Shown here one piece after another: positions 17,948-27,261 of a stretch of DNA of 61,394 bases. How positions within the stretch are numbered: the first letter of the stretch is position 1; each line of letters starts with the position of its first letter. Origin of the DNA: Lachnospiraceae bacterium (lineage in GTDB: Bacteria > Bacillota > Clostridia > Lachnospirales > Lachnospiraceae). The notes under the pieces were generated by a model. That model ran no database searches and was not told where the DNA came from. It saw only the letters and a program-made list of their open reading frames with translations. A program made the position numbers and the translations under genes. The DNA is taken from contig CAAGLJ010000231.1 of NCBI GenBank assembly GCA_900770785.1, positions 1-61,394 of the forward strand, read 5' to 3'.

Positions 17948-19444
17948 ATGGCAGAATACAGGCTTGAAATGAAAGGAATCTGTAAGAGCTTTCCGGGTGT
18001 AAAAGCGCTTGATCATGTAAACTTGAATCTACGCCCTGGTACCGTACACGCTCTCATGGGAGAAAATGGTGCAGGAAAATCCACTCTGATGAAATGTCTC
18101 TTCGGAATATATAAAATGGATGAGGGAGAGGTTTATCTGGATGGTCAGAAGCTGGAAGTGGCCAATCCCGATGATGCCTTGAAAAAAGGCTTGGCTATGG
18201 TTCATCAGGAGCTGCAGCCGATTCCGGCAAGAAGTATCGCGGAAAATATGTTTTGTGGCCGTTACCCTAAAAAGGGAATCATGGTAGATACAAAACGGAT
18301 GAACGATGAAGCCGCAAAGTGGTTAAAGGAAGTAAAACTTGATTTTGATCCCAGAACGAAGCTGGGAGAGCTGTCCATTTCTCAAATGCAGTCTGTGGAG
18401 ATCGCGAAGGCAGTTTCTATGAGTGCAAAAGTGGTAATTCTGGATGAACCCACTTCCTCCTTGACGGATAATGAGGTGGAGGCCTTATTCAAAATCGTGG
18501 AAGACCTGAAAAGCAGAGGGGTATCCCTGGTATACATATCTCATAAGATGAGTGAGATCAAGCGTATAGCAGATGATATCACCATTATGCGGGATGGAAC
18601 CTATGTAGGAACCTGGCCGGCAGAAGAAATGTCCATGGATGACATTATTGCCAAAATGGTAGGCCGCGAATTGACGGCAATGTTTCCACCTAAAAATAAT
18701 AAACCGGGAGATGTGTTGCTGGAGGTAAATAATTTCAGCAGTATTTATCCCAGATCCTTCCAGAACGCCAGCTTCAAGCTGCACAGAGGAGAAATCCTGG
18801 GATTTGGCGGTTTGGTAGGTGCACAGAGAACAGAATTAATGGAAGCCATCTTCGGCATTAGAAATATTGCTTCGGGCGAGATAATTAAGGATGGTAAAAG
18901 ATTAAGGATAAAAAGACCTGCGGATGCAATCAGGCAGGGAATCGGTCTGATTACGGAGGATAGACGGGGAACCGGAATTTTGGGCTGTTTATCCATTGCA
19001 GACAACGTATCTATTTCTTCCCTGAGAAAGTATGTACAGGGTGGAATTAAGCTCAATCATAAAAAGATAGAGGAGCTTGTTCAGGATAATGTAAAGAAAT
19101 TAAGTATCAAAACTCCCAGCAGTAAGACGAAAATTCAGTCACTTTCCGGTGGTAACCAGCAGAAGGTGATCATTTCCCGCTGGCTTGCTAATAATCCTGA
19201 TGTATTAATCATGGATGAACCCACCAGAGGTATTGATGTAGGAGCAAAATATGAGATTTATCAGATTATGCTGGAACTGGCAAATCAGGGTAAAGGAATC
19301 ATTATGATTTCTTCCGAGATGGCAGAGCTGATTGGTATGTCTGACCGGATACTGGTAATGTGTAATGGTAAAATCACCGGTGAAATCAGCCAGAAAGATG
19401 AGATGACCCAGGAAAACATTATGCAGTATGCAACTCAGTTTTAA
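17948..19444 (+). CDS. mglA: Sugar ABC transporter ATPase, MglA type (two NBDs)
   Basis: 498 residues holding two ABC domains in tandem, the layout of the MglA/RbsA/XylG class. First NBD: Walker A GENGAGKST, signature LSISQMQSVEIAKA, Walker B VVILDEPTSSLT. Second NBD: degenerate Walker A (GGLVGAQRTELM), signature LSGGNQQKV, Walker B VLIMDEPTRGID. It powers import through MglC at the inner face of the membrane. A GAAAGGAGAAG site precedes the ATG. It overlaps the first possible start of mglC by one base. Confidence 0.95.
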   Translation: MAEYRLEMKGICKSFPGVKALDHVNLNLRPGTVHALMGENGAGKSTLMKCLFGIYKMDEGEVYLDGQKLEVANPDDALKKGLAMVHQELQPIPARSIAENMFCGRYPKKGIMVDTKRMNDEAAKWLKEVKLDFDPRTKLGELSISQMQSVEIAKAVSMSAKVVILDEPTSSLTDNEVEALFKIVEDLKSRGVSLVYISHKMSEIKRIADDITIMRDGTYVGTWPAEEMSMDDIIAKMVGRELTAMFPPKNNKPGDVLLEVNNFSSIYPRSFQNASFKLHRGEILGFGGLVGAQRTELMEAIFGIRNIASGEIIKDGKRLRIKRPADAIRQGIGLITEDRRGTGILGCLSIADNVSISSLRKYVQGGIKLNHKKIEELVQDNVKKLSIKTPSSKTKIQSLSGGNQQKVIISRWLANNPDVLIMDEPTRGIDVGAKYEIYQIMLELANQGKGIIMISSEMAELIGMSDRILVMCNGKITGEISQKDEMTQENIMQYATQF

Positions 19445-19461
19445 TGCAGGAGGATAATAGA

Positions 19462-20457
19462 ATGACGAAGAAAGCGAATATCAAAGATATCTTAATCAAT
19501 AATGGAATCATTATTTTGATGATTATTATGGCTATTTATGTCAGCATAACTGAGCCAACCTTCCTTACTCCGAATAATCTTACGAATATTCTGATTAATA
19601 TGGCGCCCCGTGTAATCATTGCTCTTGGTGTCAGCGGCTGTCTGATCACGAAGGGTACGGATCTTTCCGCAGGACGTATTGTAGGCTTAAGTGCCTGTAT
19701 TGCAGGAACTTTGCTTCAAAGAGCAGACTATTCCGGTAAGGTTTATCCCAATTTGGGAGAAATGAATATTTTCATAGTGCTGTTAATCTGTATTGCTATC
19801 TGTGCTGTTTTTGGACTGATTAACGGGCTGGTTATTTCTTACCTGAACGTTCCTCCCTTTATCGGAACCCTGGGTATGCAGCTGATTGTATATGGAATCT
19901 GTCTGGTTTACACCAATGCAACTCCTTTGGGTGGCTATAAGTCAGACTATACAGCTATTGCTACAGGAAGTTTAATCGGAAATTTCCGACTGACCAATTA
20001 CCTGATTATTATTGCACTTATCATCGGTATATTTATGTATTTCCTCTATAACCACACCTGTCATGGCAAATATATGTATGCTATTGGTGGAAATGAAAAT
20101 GCGGCAGAGGTATCCGGTGTAAACGTTAAAAGAACCAAGGTGATTATTTACACATTAGCAGCAGCAATGTATGCAATTGCAGGTTATCTTTTAGGTGCAA
20201 AAGCGGGTGGTGCCTCCGTAAACCTGGGACAGAGCTACGAGCTGGATGCGATTGCAGCCTGTACCATTGGTGGTGTATCCGTAAATGGTGGTATCGGTAA
20301 AATTTCCAGCGTAGTTATCGGTGTTGCCGTATTCGAGCTTTTAAAATCCTGTCTCCAGTTTTTGGGCGTGGATACGAATGCACAGTACATCGCCCAGGGT
20401 ATTGTCATTGTAACAGCGATTGCCCTCGACATTCGTAAATATGTAGCCAAGAAATAA
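19462..20457 (+). CDS. mglC: Galactose-type ABC transporter permease
   Basis: Polytopic permease of the BPD_transp_2 class, with about 8-10 hydrophobic segments and the signature GLINGLVISYLNVPPFIGTLG. The C-terminal half has YAIGGNENAAEVSGVNVKR, the EAA-like coupling loop of MglC/RbsC. An ATG at 19444 overlaps the mglA stop, but AGGAGG at 19448-19453 serves the in-frame ATG at 19462, giving 331 residues. A strong terminator follows, ending the mglBAC operon. Confidence 0.93.
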   Translation: MTKKANIKDILINNGIIILMIIMAIYVSITEPTFLTPNNLTNILINMAPRVIIALGVSGCLITKGTDLSAGRIVGLSACIAGTLLQRADYSGKVYPNLGEMNIFIVLLICIAICAVFGLINGLVISYLNVPPFIGTLGMQLIVYGICLVYTNATPLGGYKSDYTAIATGSLIGNFRLTNYLIIIALIIGIFMYFLYNHTCHGKYMYAIGGNENAAEVSGVNVKRTKVIIYTLAAAMYAIAGYLLGAKAGGASVNLGQSYELDAIAACTIGGVSVNGGIGKISSVVIGVAVFELLKSCLQFLGVDTNAQYIAQGIVIVTAIALDIRKYVAKK

Positions 20458-20494
20458 GGTTTTTGATTCACGGCCTATTGGAACACAGCCTATT

Positions 20495-20537
20495 GGAACC
20501 CTTGCAGAAGTAAAATTTTGCAGGGGTTCTTTTTTTT
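20495..20537 (+). terminator. Rho-independent terminator of mglBAC
   Basis: The stem GAACCCTTGCA (20496-20506) pairs with the segment ending at 20529 through a short loop and is followed by eight Ts. Just upstream the 11-mer CCTATTGGAAC occurs twice in tandem (about 20474-20500). Confidence 0.88.
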
Positions 20538-20605
20538 GTGCAGGCAGAGAAAAATGTACTCAAAGCATTACAAAAATTTCATATGGAATTATGGGAAAAG
20601 GGGTG

Positions 20606-20611
20606 TATAAT
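20606..20611 (+). promoter_or_regulatory. -10 element of the two-component operon
   Basis: TATAAT preceded by TG lies 47 nt before the GTG start at 20658. I see no good -35. It gives the sensor/regulator operon transcription separate from mglBAC, which ends at the terminator upstream. Confidence 0.45.
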
Positions 20612-20657
20612 GTAGCTAGATATTATGTCGATATGGGCGATTCAAAGGAGAAAAAGC

Positions 20658-22265
20658 GTGAGTCTGTATAAGATGATTCTGGTGGATGATGAAGAAGATG
20701 TAAGGGTTTCCATAGAGAAAAAGGTGGACTGGGCCAGTCTGGGATTTGAATTGGTGGGCTCTGCCAACAACGGAGAGGAGGCCCTGGAGCTGACGGAATC
20801 CAGGCATGTTGATGTGGTTCTTACAGATATTCAGATGCCCTTTATGGATGGTCTCACCCTTTGTCAGAAGGTAAAGGAAAATTATAAAAATACGAAGGTG
20901 GTGCTTTATTCCGGCTTTGATGATTTTGAATTTGCCAGAAAGGCAATTCATCTGGAAGCGGAGGAATATCTGCTTAAGCCTATAGGGGCCAGAGATTTGG
21001 AGAAGGTATTTCGCCGCCTGAAGGATAATCTGGATAAGGAATTTGATGAGAGAAGAAATGTGGAAAACCTCTTTGATTATTATCAGAAAAGCCTTCCCAT
21101 GATGCGAGAGCAGCTGATTACGGGTATTCTGGAAGGAAAGGTATCAGAGGCACAGGCAAGAAACATGATGGAAACCTACGGAATGGACTTTTCGGCCCCC
21201 TACTATGCGGTTGCCCTCATTGGAGCGGATTTTGAAGAAAAGGGGGGGGAGCTGCAGGCCAGCCAGCTGTTCATGCTCTCCCTGAAAAACCTTGCAGAAG
21301 AATATCTGGAAAAACATATGGATGTCCATGTGCAGATGTATCTGGATAAGGTTATCATTATTGGCAAGCTGGCACAGAATGTGAATATACAGGAATATGT
21401 CTATCACATCAATCAGATATGTAAGATTGGTGCCAGGATGCTGGAGGTCGATGTGGATGGGGGAGTAGGGCACAAATACTCCTCCCTGATTAAAATTGCC
21501 ACCTCCTATTCAGAGGCAAAGACGGCCTTTGATTATCGTATACTGCTGGAAGGCAGCAGTCAGGCTATTTACATAAACGACGTGGAGCCAAGAACAGAGG
21601 CCAGACTGTTTTCCGGGGCTCAGAACTTTCAAAAGGTGCTGTACAGTATGAAGCTGGGAACGAAGGAAGAGCTGGAAGCAGCTATTGATGAGATTATCGA
21701 CCAGCTGCGGGAAAGCAAAATTACGGTACAGCAGTATCAGCTCACCTTTATGGAGATTCTGATTGAAATGCTGCGCCTGCTTGGAAGCTATGAACTGGAA
21801 ATAGAAGAGGTTTTTGGGAAAAGATTCGATCCTTATCAGGAGGTAGGTAAGCTACGTTCTCTGGATGAGGTAGCGGGGTGGCTGAAGGACAGATGCGAAA
21901 AAATTTTTCTGTTGATTCGTAAGGAAAGATTTGTTTCAACCAATATGATGACGGAGAAAGCAAAGCTGTATATCGAAGAAAATTATACGGACAGCAGGCT
22001 TTCAGTAGAGGATTTGTGTAACCACCTGAATGTCAGTGCAACCTGGTTTTCCGTTACCTTCAAGCGGGAAATGGGAATGAGCTTTATTTCCTATTTAACA
22101 CAGGTACGACTGGAGCATGCAGTGGAGCTTTTGGACAATACAGAGGATAAAAGCTATATGATTGCCCAAAAGGTGGGATATACGGAGGCAAACTACTTCA
22201 GTTACGTTTTTAAAAAGAAATATGGGGTTTCCCCCTCTAAGTACAGAGTCAGTAAAGGGAAATGA
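20658..22265 (+). CDS. YesN-type response regulator (receiver + AraC HTH)
   Basis: 535 residues. Receiver domain at about 1-120 with DDEED acidic pocket, phospho-acceptor D57 (VVLTDIQMP) and K at about 105 (LLKPIG). A middle helical region of unclear function spans about 130-425. The C-terminal AraC double helix-turn-helix (about 430-535) contains LCNHLNVSATWFSVTFKREMG and VGYTEANYFSYVFKKKYGVS. The frame opens at 20625, but an AAAGGAG site at 20644-20650 points to the GTG at 20658. It is coupled to the kinase gene (ATGA overlap). The likely target is the mglBAC promoter (inference). Confidence 0.92.
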   Translation: MSLYKMILVDDEEDVRVSIEKKVDWASLGFELVGSANNGEEALELTESRHVDVVLTDIQMPFMDGLTLCQKVKENYKNTKVVLYSGFDDFEFARKAIHLEAEEYLLKPIGARDLEKVFRRLKDNLDKEFDERRNVENLFDYYQKSLPMMREQLITGILEGKVSEAQARNMMETYGMDFSAPYYAVALIGADFEEKGGELQASQLFMLSLKNLAEEYLEKHMDVHVQMYLDKVIIIGKLAQNVNIQEYVYHINQICKIGARMLEVDVDGGVGHKYSSLIKIATSYSEAKTAFDYRILLEGSSQAIYINDVEPRTEARLFSGAQNFQKVLYSMKLGTKEELEAAIDEIIDQLRESKITVQQYQLTFMEILIEMLRLLGSYELEIEEVFGKRFDPYQEVGKLRSLDEVAGWLKDRCEKIFLLIRKERFVSTNMMTEKAKLYIEENYTDSRLSVEDLCNHLNVSATWFSVTFKREMGMSFISYLTQVRLEHAVELLDNTEDKSYMIAQKVGYTEANYFSYVFKKKYGVSPSKYRVSKGK

Positions 22266-24037
22266 GAATGAAAATAAAAGGCCTCAAATATGGGACAAAA
22301 AATTTGCAGGTAGTGATAGCGGTTTCCTTTACTTTAATTGCGGTAATCGGTATGTTGTCCATTGGCATTATTCTGTATTCCACCTATACCCGTAACTCGG
22401 AAAAACAGACGGTACAGGATAACAGTCAGTTAATGAGACAGGTGGAGCTGAATCTGACCAATTATCTTAGAAACATGATGAGAATTTCTGATTCCCTGTA
22501 CTACAGTGTGATTAAGGACACCGATTTTTCACAGGAAACGATAGATAAAGAAATGACCCTTCTTTATGAGGCAAACCGGGACAATCTGGTAAGCATTGCC
22601 TGCTTCAGCAATGGAGGGGAGCTGATTGCGGCAACACCCGTAAGTACGGTTAAGGAGGATGTGGATGTAACCCTTCAGAGCTGGTTTATCAAGGCACAGA
22701 ATAAGCCGGAGAACCATCATTTTTCCTCTTCCCATGTGCAGAATATTTTCGTGGACAGTAATGACAGGTATTACTGGGTTCTGTCATTGAGCCGGGGAAT
22801 TGAGCTTACCTATGAGGGAAGGACGACAAGCGGTATTCTGCTTGTGGATATGAACTTTAACGGTATAGAGCAGCTGTTTACGAAGGTGAATTCTGATGGA
22901 ATATTCTATATGTATTTAATCAATCAGGAGGGAGACATCATCTATCATCCCCGGCAGAATCTGATTTATTCCTCTCTCTACCGGGAAAATAATAAGGCAG
23001 CAGCAGGCTATGAGGATGGTACTCATGAAGAGAGCTTTGAAGGGGAAAAAAGGATCATCAATGTCAAAACGGTGGGTTATACCGGCTGGAAAATTGTATC
23101 CGTCATCCCCAGGGAAGGAATACATAAAAACTGGAGCCAGATTAATGCAGTCTGGATAACCGTATTGGCTATAGGAATACTGATACTGATTTTTCTTAAC
23201 CAATATCTCTCCACGAAAATTACTCAGCCCATTCGCCGGCTGGAGGATTCGGTTCGTCAATTACAGCTGGAATATCCGGAAAAAATATACATAGGAGGTT
23301 CCCAGGAAATCCGGCATTTAGGAGAAGCCATCCGTTCTATGGTAGAACAGCTGAGACAGCTGATGAATGATGTGGTTCATCAGCAGGAAGAAAAACGGAA
23401 AAATGAGTTGGATGCTTTACAGTCTCAGATTAATCCTCATTTTCTCTATAACACATTGGACTCCATTATCTGGATGATTGAAAGTGAGCGTTATGATGAG
23501 GCCATTTCCATGGTAACCTCTCTGGCTAACCTGTTTCGCATTTCCATCAGTCAGGGCAGAACCGTCATTACCATAAAAGAGGAATTTCAGCACGCGCAAA
23601 ATTACATCAGTATTCAGAAGGTACGCTATAAGAATAAATTCAGTGTATATTTCAGCCTTGATGAAGAGATTAAGGAGGCAACCACCATAAAGCTGATTAT
23701 CCAGCCCATTCTGGAAAATGCCATTTACTATGGAATGGAGGCCATGGATGGAGATGGTGAAATTATGGTTCAGGGCTATGCCAAAGGAGAAGAAATATAT
23801 ATTGATGTTACAGACAATGGAATTGGTATGCCAAAGGAGCAGGTAGAGAAGCTGCTTTCCAAAGAGGATTCTCCCAGAAAGAGAGGCTCCGGTATAGGAT
23901 TGAAAAATGTGGATCAGAGAATTAAGCTATATTATGGAGAAAAATATGGTTTAAGAATTAAGAGTATCCCGGATGCAGGAACCCAGGTCAGAATTTGCTT
24001 ACCCTTACATCAGGAGGTAACAGGACATGAAAAATGA
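22262..24037 (+). CDS. YesM-type sensor histidine kinase
   Basis: 591-residue membrane kinase. TM1 at about 16-40, an extracellular Cache-like sensor at about 42-290, TM2 at about 297-317 (AVWITVLAIGILILIFLN), HAMP, then the His_kinase (LytS/YesM) phosphoacceptor motif QINPHFLYNTLDSI with His at about 394. The HATPase domain has PILENAIYYGME (N box) and DNGIGMP (G1). It phosphorylates the preceding regulator. Its 3' end overlaps the next gene by 11 nt, tying the kinase to a membrane-anchored binding protein. Confidence 0.93.
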   Translation: MRMKIKGLKYGTKNLQVVIAVSFTLIAVIGMLSIGIILYSTYTRNSEKQTVQDNSQLMRQVELNLTNYLRNMMRISDSLYYSVIKDTDFSQETIDKEMTLLYEANRDNLVSIACFSNGGELIAATPVSTVKEDVDVTLQSWFIKAQNKPENHHFSSSHVQNIFVDSNDRYYWVLSLSRGIELTYEGRTTSGILLVDMNFNGIEQLFTKVNSDGIFYMYLINQEGDIIYHPRQNLIYSSLYRENNKAAAGYEDGTHEESFEGEKRIINVKTVGYTGWKIVSVIPREGIHKNWSQINAVWITVLAIGILILIFLNQYLSTKITQPIRRLEDSVRQLQLEYPEKIYIGGSQEIRHLGEAIRSMVEQLRQLMNDVVHQQEEKRKNELDALQSQINPHFLYNTLDSIIWMIESERYDEAISMVTSLANLFRISISQGRTVITIKEEFQHAQNYISIQKVRYKNKFSVYFSLDEEIKEATTIKLIIQPILENAIYYGMEAMDGDGEIMVQGYAKGEEIYIDVTDNGIGMPKEQVEKLLSKEDSPRKRGSGIGLKNVDQRIKLYYGEKYGLRIKSIPDAGTQVRICLPLHQEVTGHEK

Positions 24038-24959
24038 GAATAAAAAGGCCTGGCGTACAGCATTGGTTTGTTTTATCCTGATAGGGGTAGTACTGTGGAT
24101 ATTTTATCAATATACCTTTGAAAAAGGGGAGCCTGAAAGGCAGAAGGAAATTTCGGTTATTTTGTATAATGCGGGAGATGGGGGATGGGAATCATTAATA
24201 GAAGGAATGCGGCAGGCGGAGGACTATTTTTCCGTAAATATTAATTATATAACTTTGCGTGAAGGGGCAGATGGCGAGGAGCAGCAAAAGGCAATCGCCA
24301 GAGAAATAGAAAATGGAGCAGAGGGAATCATTCTTGCCGTATGTGATTATGAAGCACTGAATCCCTTTTTAAGAGGCGAAGACTATGCCATTCCGGTAAT
24401 AGCCGTGGAAAGCGGTCTCAACGACCCTTCTTTTCCATTGGTAAGTGCAGATAATTATGCTATGGGAAAGCGTCTAGCAGAAGAAATACTGGCGGACTGG
24501 ACAAAAAAAGAATTACCAAGAGTAGCTTTGGCACAGGATATGACTGGGCGAGACAGTGTGGAGCAAAGGAAGGCAGGACTTGTGGATGCACTGGAGGGGA
24601 AAGCACACATCATCTTTTGGGAGGAAGCCGTAAATGGGCAGGAAGCAGATATTGCGGTGGCTCTTTATAAAGAGGCGTTTTCTGATATTATTAAAAAAGG
24701 AGAGGGAATTTACGGGGAGACAAAAATATACGGAATAGGAAATACCTCAGCCATCGTGGCTGCTCTGGACAGAGGAATAATAGAGAAGCTGGTTTTTCAG
24801 AATGAATTTAATATGGGCTATCTGAGTGTAAAAGCCCTGCTGAATGAGATAGAAAGAATGCGGGTTGAGGATAGGGAAGAGATAGAGTATTACTGTGTAA
24901 CAAAGCAGGAGCTATACGGCACAGAGTATGAAAAATTATTGTTTCCCATTGTAGAATAA
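24027..24959 (+). CDS. Membrane-anchored periplasmic-binding-protein-like sensor
   Basis: 310 residues with an uncleaved-looking N-terminal TM (about 10-30, ALVCFILIGVVLWIFYQY) and no lipobox. The rest is a Peripl_BP_4 fold (EISVILYNAGDGGWESLIEGM; DNYAMGKRLAEEILADW; IYGIGNTSAIVAALDRG). Genes of this kind placed after a YesM kinase usually act as ligand-binding partners of the sensor rather than importers. The overlap with the kinase gene supports this. The ligand is unknown but is probably a sugar (inference). Confidence 0.75.
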   Translation: MKNENKKAWRTALVCFILIGVVLWIFYQYTFEKGEPERQKEISVILYNAGDGGWESLIEGMRQAEDYFSVNINYITLREGADGEEQQKAIAREIENGAEGIILAVCDYEALNPFLRGEDYAIPVIAVESGLNDPSFPLVSADNYAMGKRLAEEILADWTKKELPRVALAQDMTGRDSVEQRKAGLVDALEGKAHIIFWEEAVNGQEADIAVALYKEAFSDIIKKGEGIYGETKIYGIGNTSAIVAALDRGIIEKLVFQNEFNMGYLSVKALLNEIERMRVEDREEIEYYCVTKQELYGTEYEKLLFPIVE

Positions 24960-24972
24960 GGAAAAGGATATC

Positions 24973-26013
24973 ATGAAAAAAAGTAAGAGGCTGCTTCTTA
25001 TTATATGCCTGTTTTCCCTCCTGCTGACGGGATGCCGGCAGGGAGGCAGGACAGGAGAAAAGAAGGATCAGATCAAAATAGGAATAAGTGTCTATAATCA
25101 ATATGACACCTTTATTGCGGAGGTAATTAAATCGATAAATAAGGCAGCAGAGGAAATGGAAGACCGTTATGGAGTTACTATTACTTTAGACATCCAGAAT
25201 GCAGGAGGAAATCAGATCAGCCAGAATGAACAGATGGACTACTTTCTGGATAGAGACTGTGATATCGTCTGCATTAATCTGGTGGACAGGACGGATGCCT
25301 CTACCATTATCGAAAGAGGAAAAAGTGCCCAGGTTCCAATTATTTTCTTTAATCGGGAGCTGGTAGAAGAGGATCTGGAGCGATGGGATCAGCTGTACTA
25401 TGTGGGAGCGGATGCCTTCGAGTCCGGAATTTTACAGGGTGAGATTTTGGTAGAGAAGCTGGAGACAGACTTTGATGCAATAGATAAAAATGGCGATGGT
25501 GTTATACAATATGTACTGCTGGAGGGAGAAGCAGGGCACCAGGATTCTATTGTCCGTACGATGTATGCGGTCAATACGGTTACTAAGGCGGGATATAAAA
25601 TGGAAAAGCTGGCGGATGAGATTGCCAACTGGAACCGGGATCAGGGAAAGACGAAGATGCTGCAGTGGATACAGGAATATGGAGAGACTATCGAAGTGGT
25701 TTTTGCCAATAATGATGATATGGCCCTGGGAGCTCTGGATGCGGTAAAGGAGATGGGCTATGGAAAAAACAGAGAGGACTGGTTTCCTGCAATTTTGGGA
25801 ATAGATGGAATCCAGGAGGCCATAGAGGCAGTAGACAATGGAGAATTCCTGGGAACGGTAATTAATGATGCCAAGGGGCAGGGAGAGGCCACGCTGGAGC
25901 TGGCATATGCCCTGATCAGCGGACAGAGTCTGGATACGCTGACGTATCCGCCGGAGAAAAGAAAATACATTCGTCGTCCCTATAAAAAATACATAAAACA
26001 GGTTTTGGATTAA
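24973..26013 (+). CDS. Second MglB-like galactose-binding lipoprotein
   Basis: 346 residues. The lipobox LLTGC gives a Cys at about 21, and the mature domain begins IKIGISVYNQYDTFI. It keeps the calcium loop DKNGDGVIQY and the following LLEGEAGHQDSIVRT, as well as VVFANNDDMALGA and GIDGIQEA, so it is clearly related to the MglB encoded at 16761-17876. No permease or ATPase accompanies it, so it either shares MglAC or presents sugar to the YesM kinase. A weak GGAAAAGG site precedes the ATG. Confidence 0.87.
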   Translation: MKKSKRLLLIICLFSLLLTGCRQGGRTGEKKDQIKIGISVYNQYDTFIAEVIKSINKAAEEMEDRYGVTITLDIQNAGGNQISQNEQMDYFLDRDCDIVCINLVDRTDASTIIERGKSAQVPIIFFNRELVEEDLERWDQLYYVGADAFESGILQGEILVEKLETDFDAIDKNGDGVIQYVLLEGEAGHQDSIVRTMYAVNTVTKAGYKMEKLADEIANWNRDQGKTKMLQWIQEYGETIEVVFANNDDMALGALDAVKEMGYGKNREDWFPAILGIDGIQEAIEAVDNGEFLGTVINDAKGQGEATLELAYALISGQSLDTLTYPPEKRKYIRRPYKKYIKQVLD

Positions 26014-26056
26014 AGGGCTTGGGCCAAAAAAAGATGAAGCAGCTTAAAGCAGCAGA

Positions 26057-26356
26057 ATGAGAGGAAGAATGAGTACGGAAAAAAAGGATAACAACAAAAA
26101 TAAGATTACACAGGCCAGCCTGACCATGCGGATATTAGCAGGTGGCTATCTGTTCTATCTGGTTTACCAGCTGATAAGAGGACTGCCGGAAAGCAGCCCA
26201 AACTCCCGAATCGTTTCCTTGGCAGGTATAGTGGTATTTCTCTTATTGGGAATTTTTTTGCTGGGGCACAGTTTTTATCTGCTGAAAACCAAAGGCTATG
26301 ATAAAAGCGGAGAAAATGAAGATAATGAAGATAATGGAAAAAATCAACAGCCTTAA
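26057..26356 (+). CDS. Small two-TM protein of unknown function
   Basis: 99 residues (or 95 if the ATG at 26069 is used; neither start has a well-spaced ribosome binding site). Charged Lys/Asn-rich N-terminus, two hydrophobic segments at about 26-44 and 55-77, and an acidic Glu/Asp/Asn-rich tail. I do not recognise a family. It lies between the sugar-sensing operon and the transketolase genes and could belong to either transcript. Confidence 0.55.
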   Translation: MRGRMSTEKKDNNKNKITQASLTMRILAGGYLFYLVYQLIRGLPESSPNSRIVSLAGIVVFLLLGIFLLGHSFYLLKTKGYDKSGENEDNEDNGKNQQP

Positions 26357-26377
26357 GACTTGTTTCTTAGGAAAGAG

Positions 26378-26383
26378 TATAGT
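26378..26383 (+). promoter_or_regulatory. Possible -10 of the transketolase operon
   Basis: TATAGT lies 42 nt before the transketolase start, without a convincing -35. The following leader carries the ATGGAGGAA ribosome binding site. Confidence 0.3.
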
Positions 26384-26424
26384 ATTCTAATAAAGTCGCA
26401 GTAAATATACAATGGAGGAACATC

Positions 26425-27261
26425 ATGACGAATTTGGAACTACAGATTATGGCGAATGAAGTTCGTAAAAATATCATCAGGTCTGTACACAGTGCAAAGG
26501 CAGGCCATCCCGGCGGTTCATTGTCGGCAGCAGATATTTTTACTTATTTATATTTTGAAGAGATGAATGTTGACCCCGCAGACCCCCAAAATCCGGACAG
26601 GGATCGTTTTGTTCTGTCAAAGGGGCATACAGCTCCCGGATTATATGCAGCGTTGGCCCTGAAGGGATTTTTCCCAGTAGAAGACCTGATTACTTTAAGA
26701 AAGCTGGGCTCCTATTTGCAGGGACATCCGGATATGATTAAGACACCTGGTGTGGATATGTCCACCGGCTCCTTGGGACAGGGTGTTTCTGCCGCGGTTG
26801 GAATTGCATTGGCAGGAAAGCTGGATAAAAAGGATTATCGTGTATATACGCTTCTGGGTGACGGAGAGGTTCAGGAAGGACAGGTCTGGGAAGCCGCGAT
26901 GTTTGCCGGATTCAGAAAGCTGGATAATCTGGTGGTCATCGTGGACAATAATAATCTCCAGATTGATGGTAAAATTGATGAGGTTTGTTCTCCTTATCCT
27001 CTGGAAGATAAATTTGCAGCTTTTCATTTTCACGTTATTTCCATAGATGCCCATGACTTTGATTCTCTTCGGGCAGCCTTTAAGGAAGCGAAGGAAACGA
27101 AGGGGATGCCTACGGCAATTATTGCAAAGAGTACGAAGGGGAAAGGAGTTTCCTTTATGGAGAACAGTGCAGCATGGCATGGGGTAGCACCCAATGATGA
27201 GCAATGCGAGGCTGCAATAAAGGAACTGGAAAGGATTGGTGAAGCGTTATGCCAGAAATAA
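26425..27261 (+). CDS. Transketolase, N-terminal (TPP-binding) subunit
   Basis: 278 residues, equivalent to the first half of a standard transketolase. It has the thiamine diphosphate motif GDGEVQEGQVWEAAMFAG ending in NNNLQ, the start-site segment SAKAGHPGGSLSAADI, and the substrate-binding RDRFVLSKGHTAPGLYA. It works with the C-terminal subunit encoded by the next gene, with which it overlaps by 13 nt, to transfer two-carbon units in the non-oxidative pentose phosphate pathway. Split transketolases are common in Clostridia. Confidence 0.95.
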   Translation: MTNLELQIMANEVRKNIIRSVHSAKAGHPGGSLSAADIFTYLYFEEMNVDPADPQNPDRDRFVLSKGHTAPGLYAALALKGFFPVEDLITLRKLGSYLQGHPDMIKTPGVDMSTGSLGQGVSAAVGIALAGKLDKKDYRVYTLLGDGEVQEGQVWEAAMFAGFRKLDNLVVIVDNNNLQIDGKIDEVCSPYPLEDKFAAFHFHVISIDAHDFDSLRAAFKEAKETKGMPTAIIAKSTKGKGVSFMENSAAWHGVAPNDEQCEAAIKELERIGEALCQK

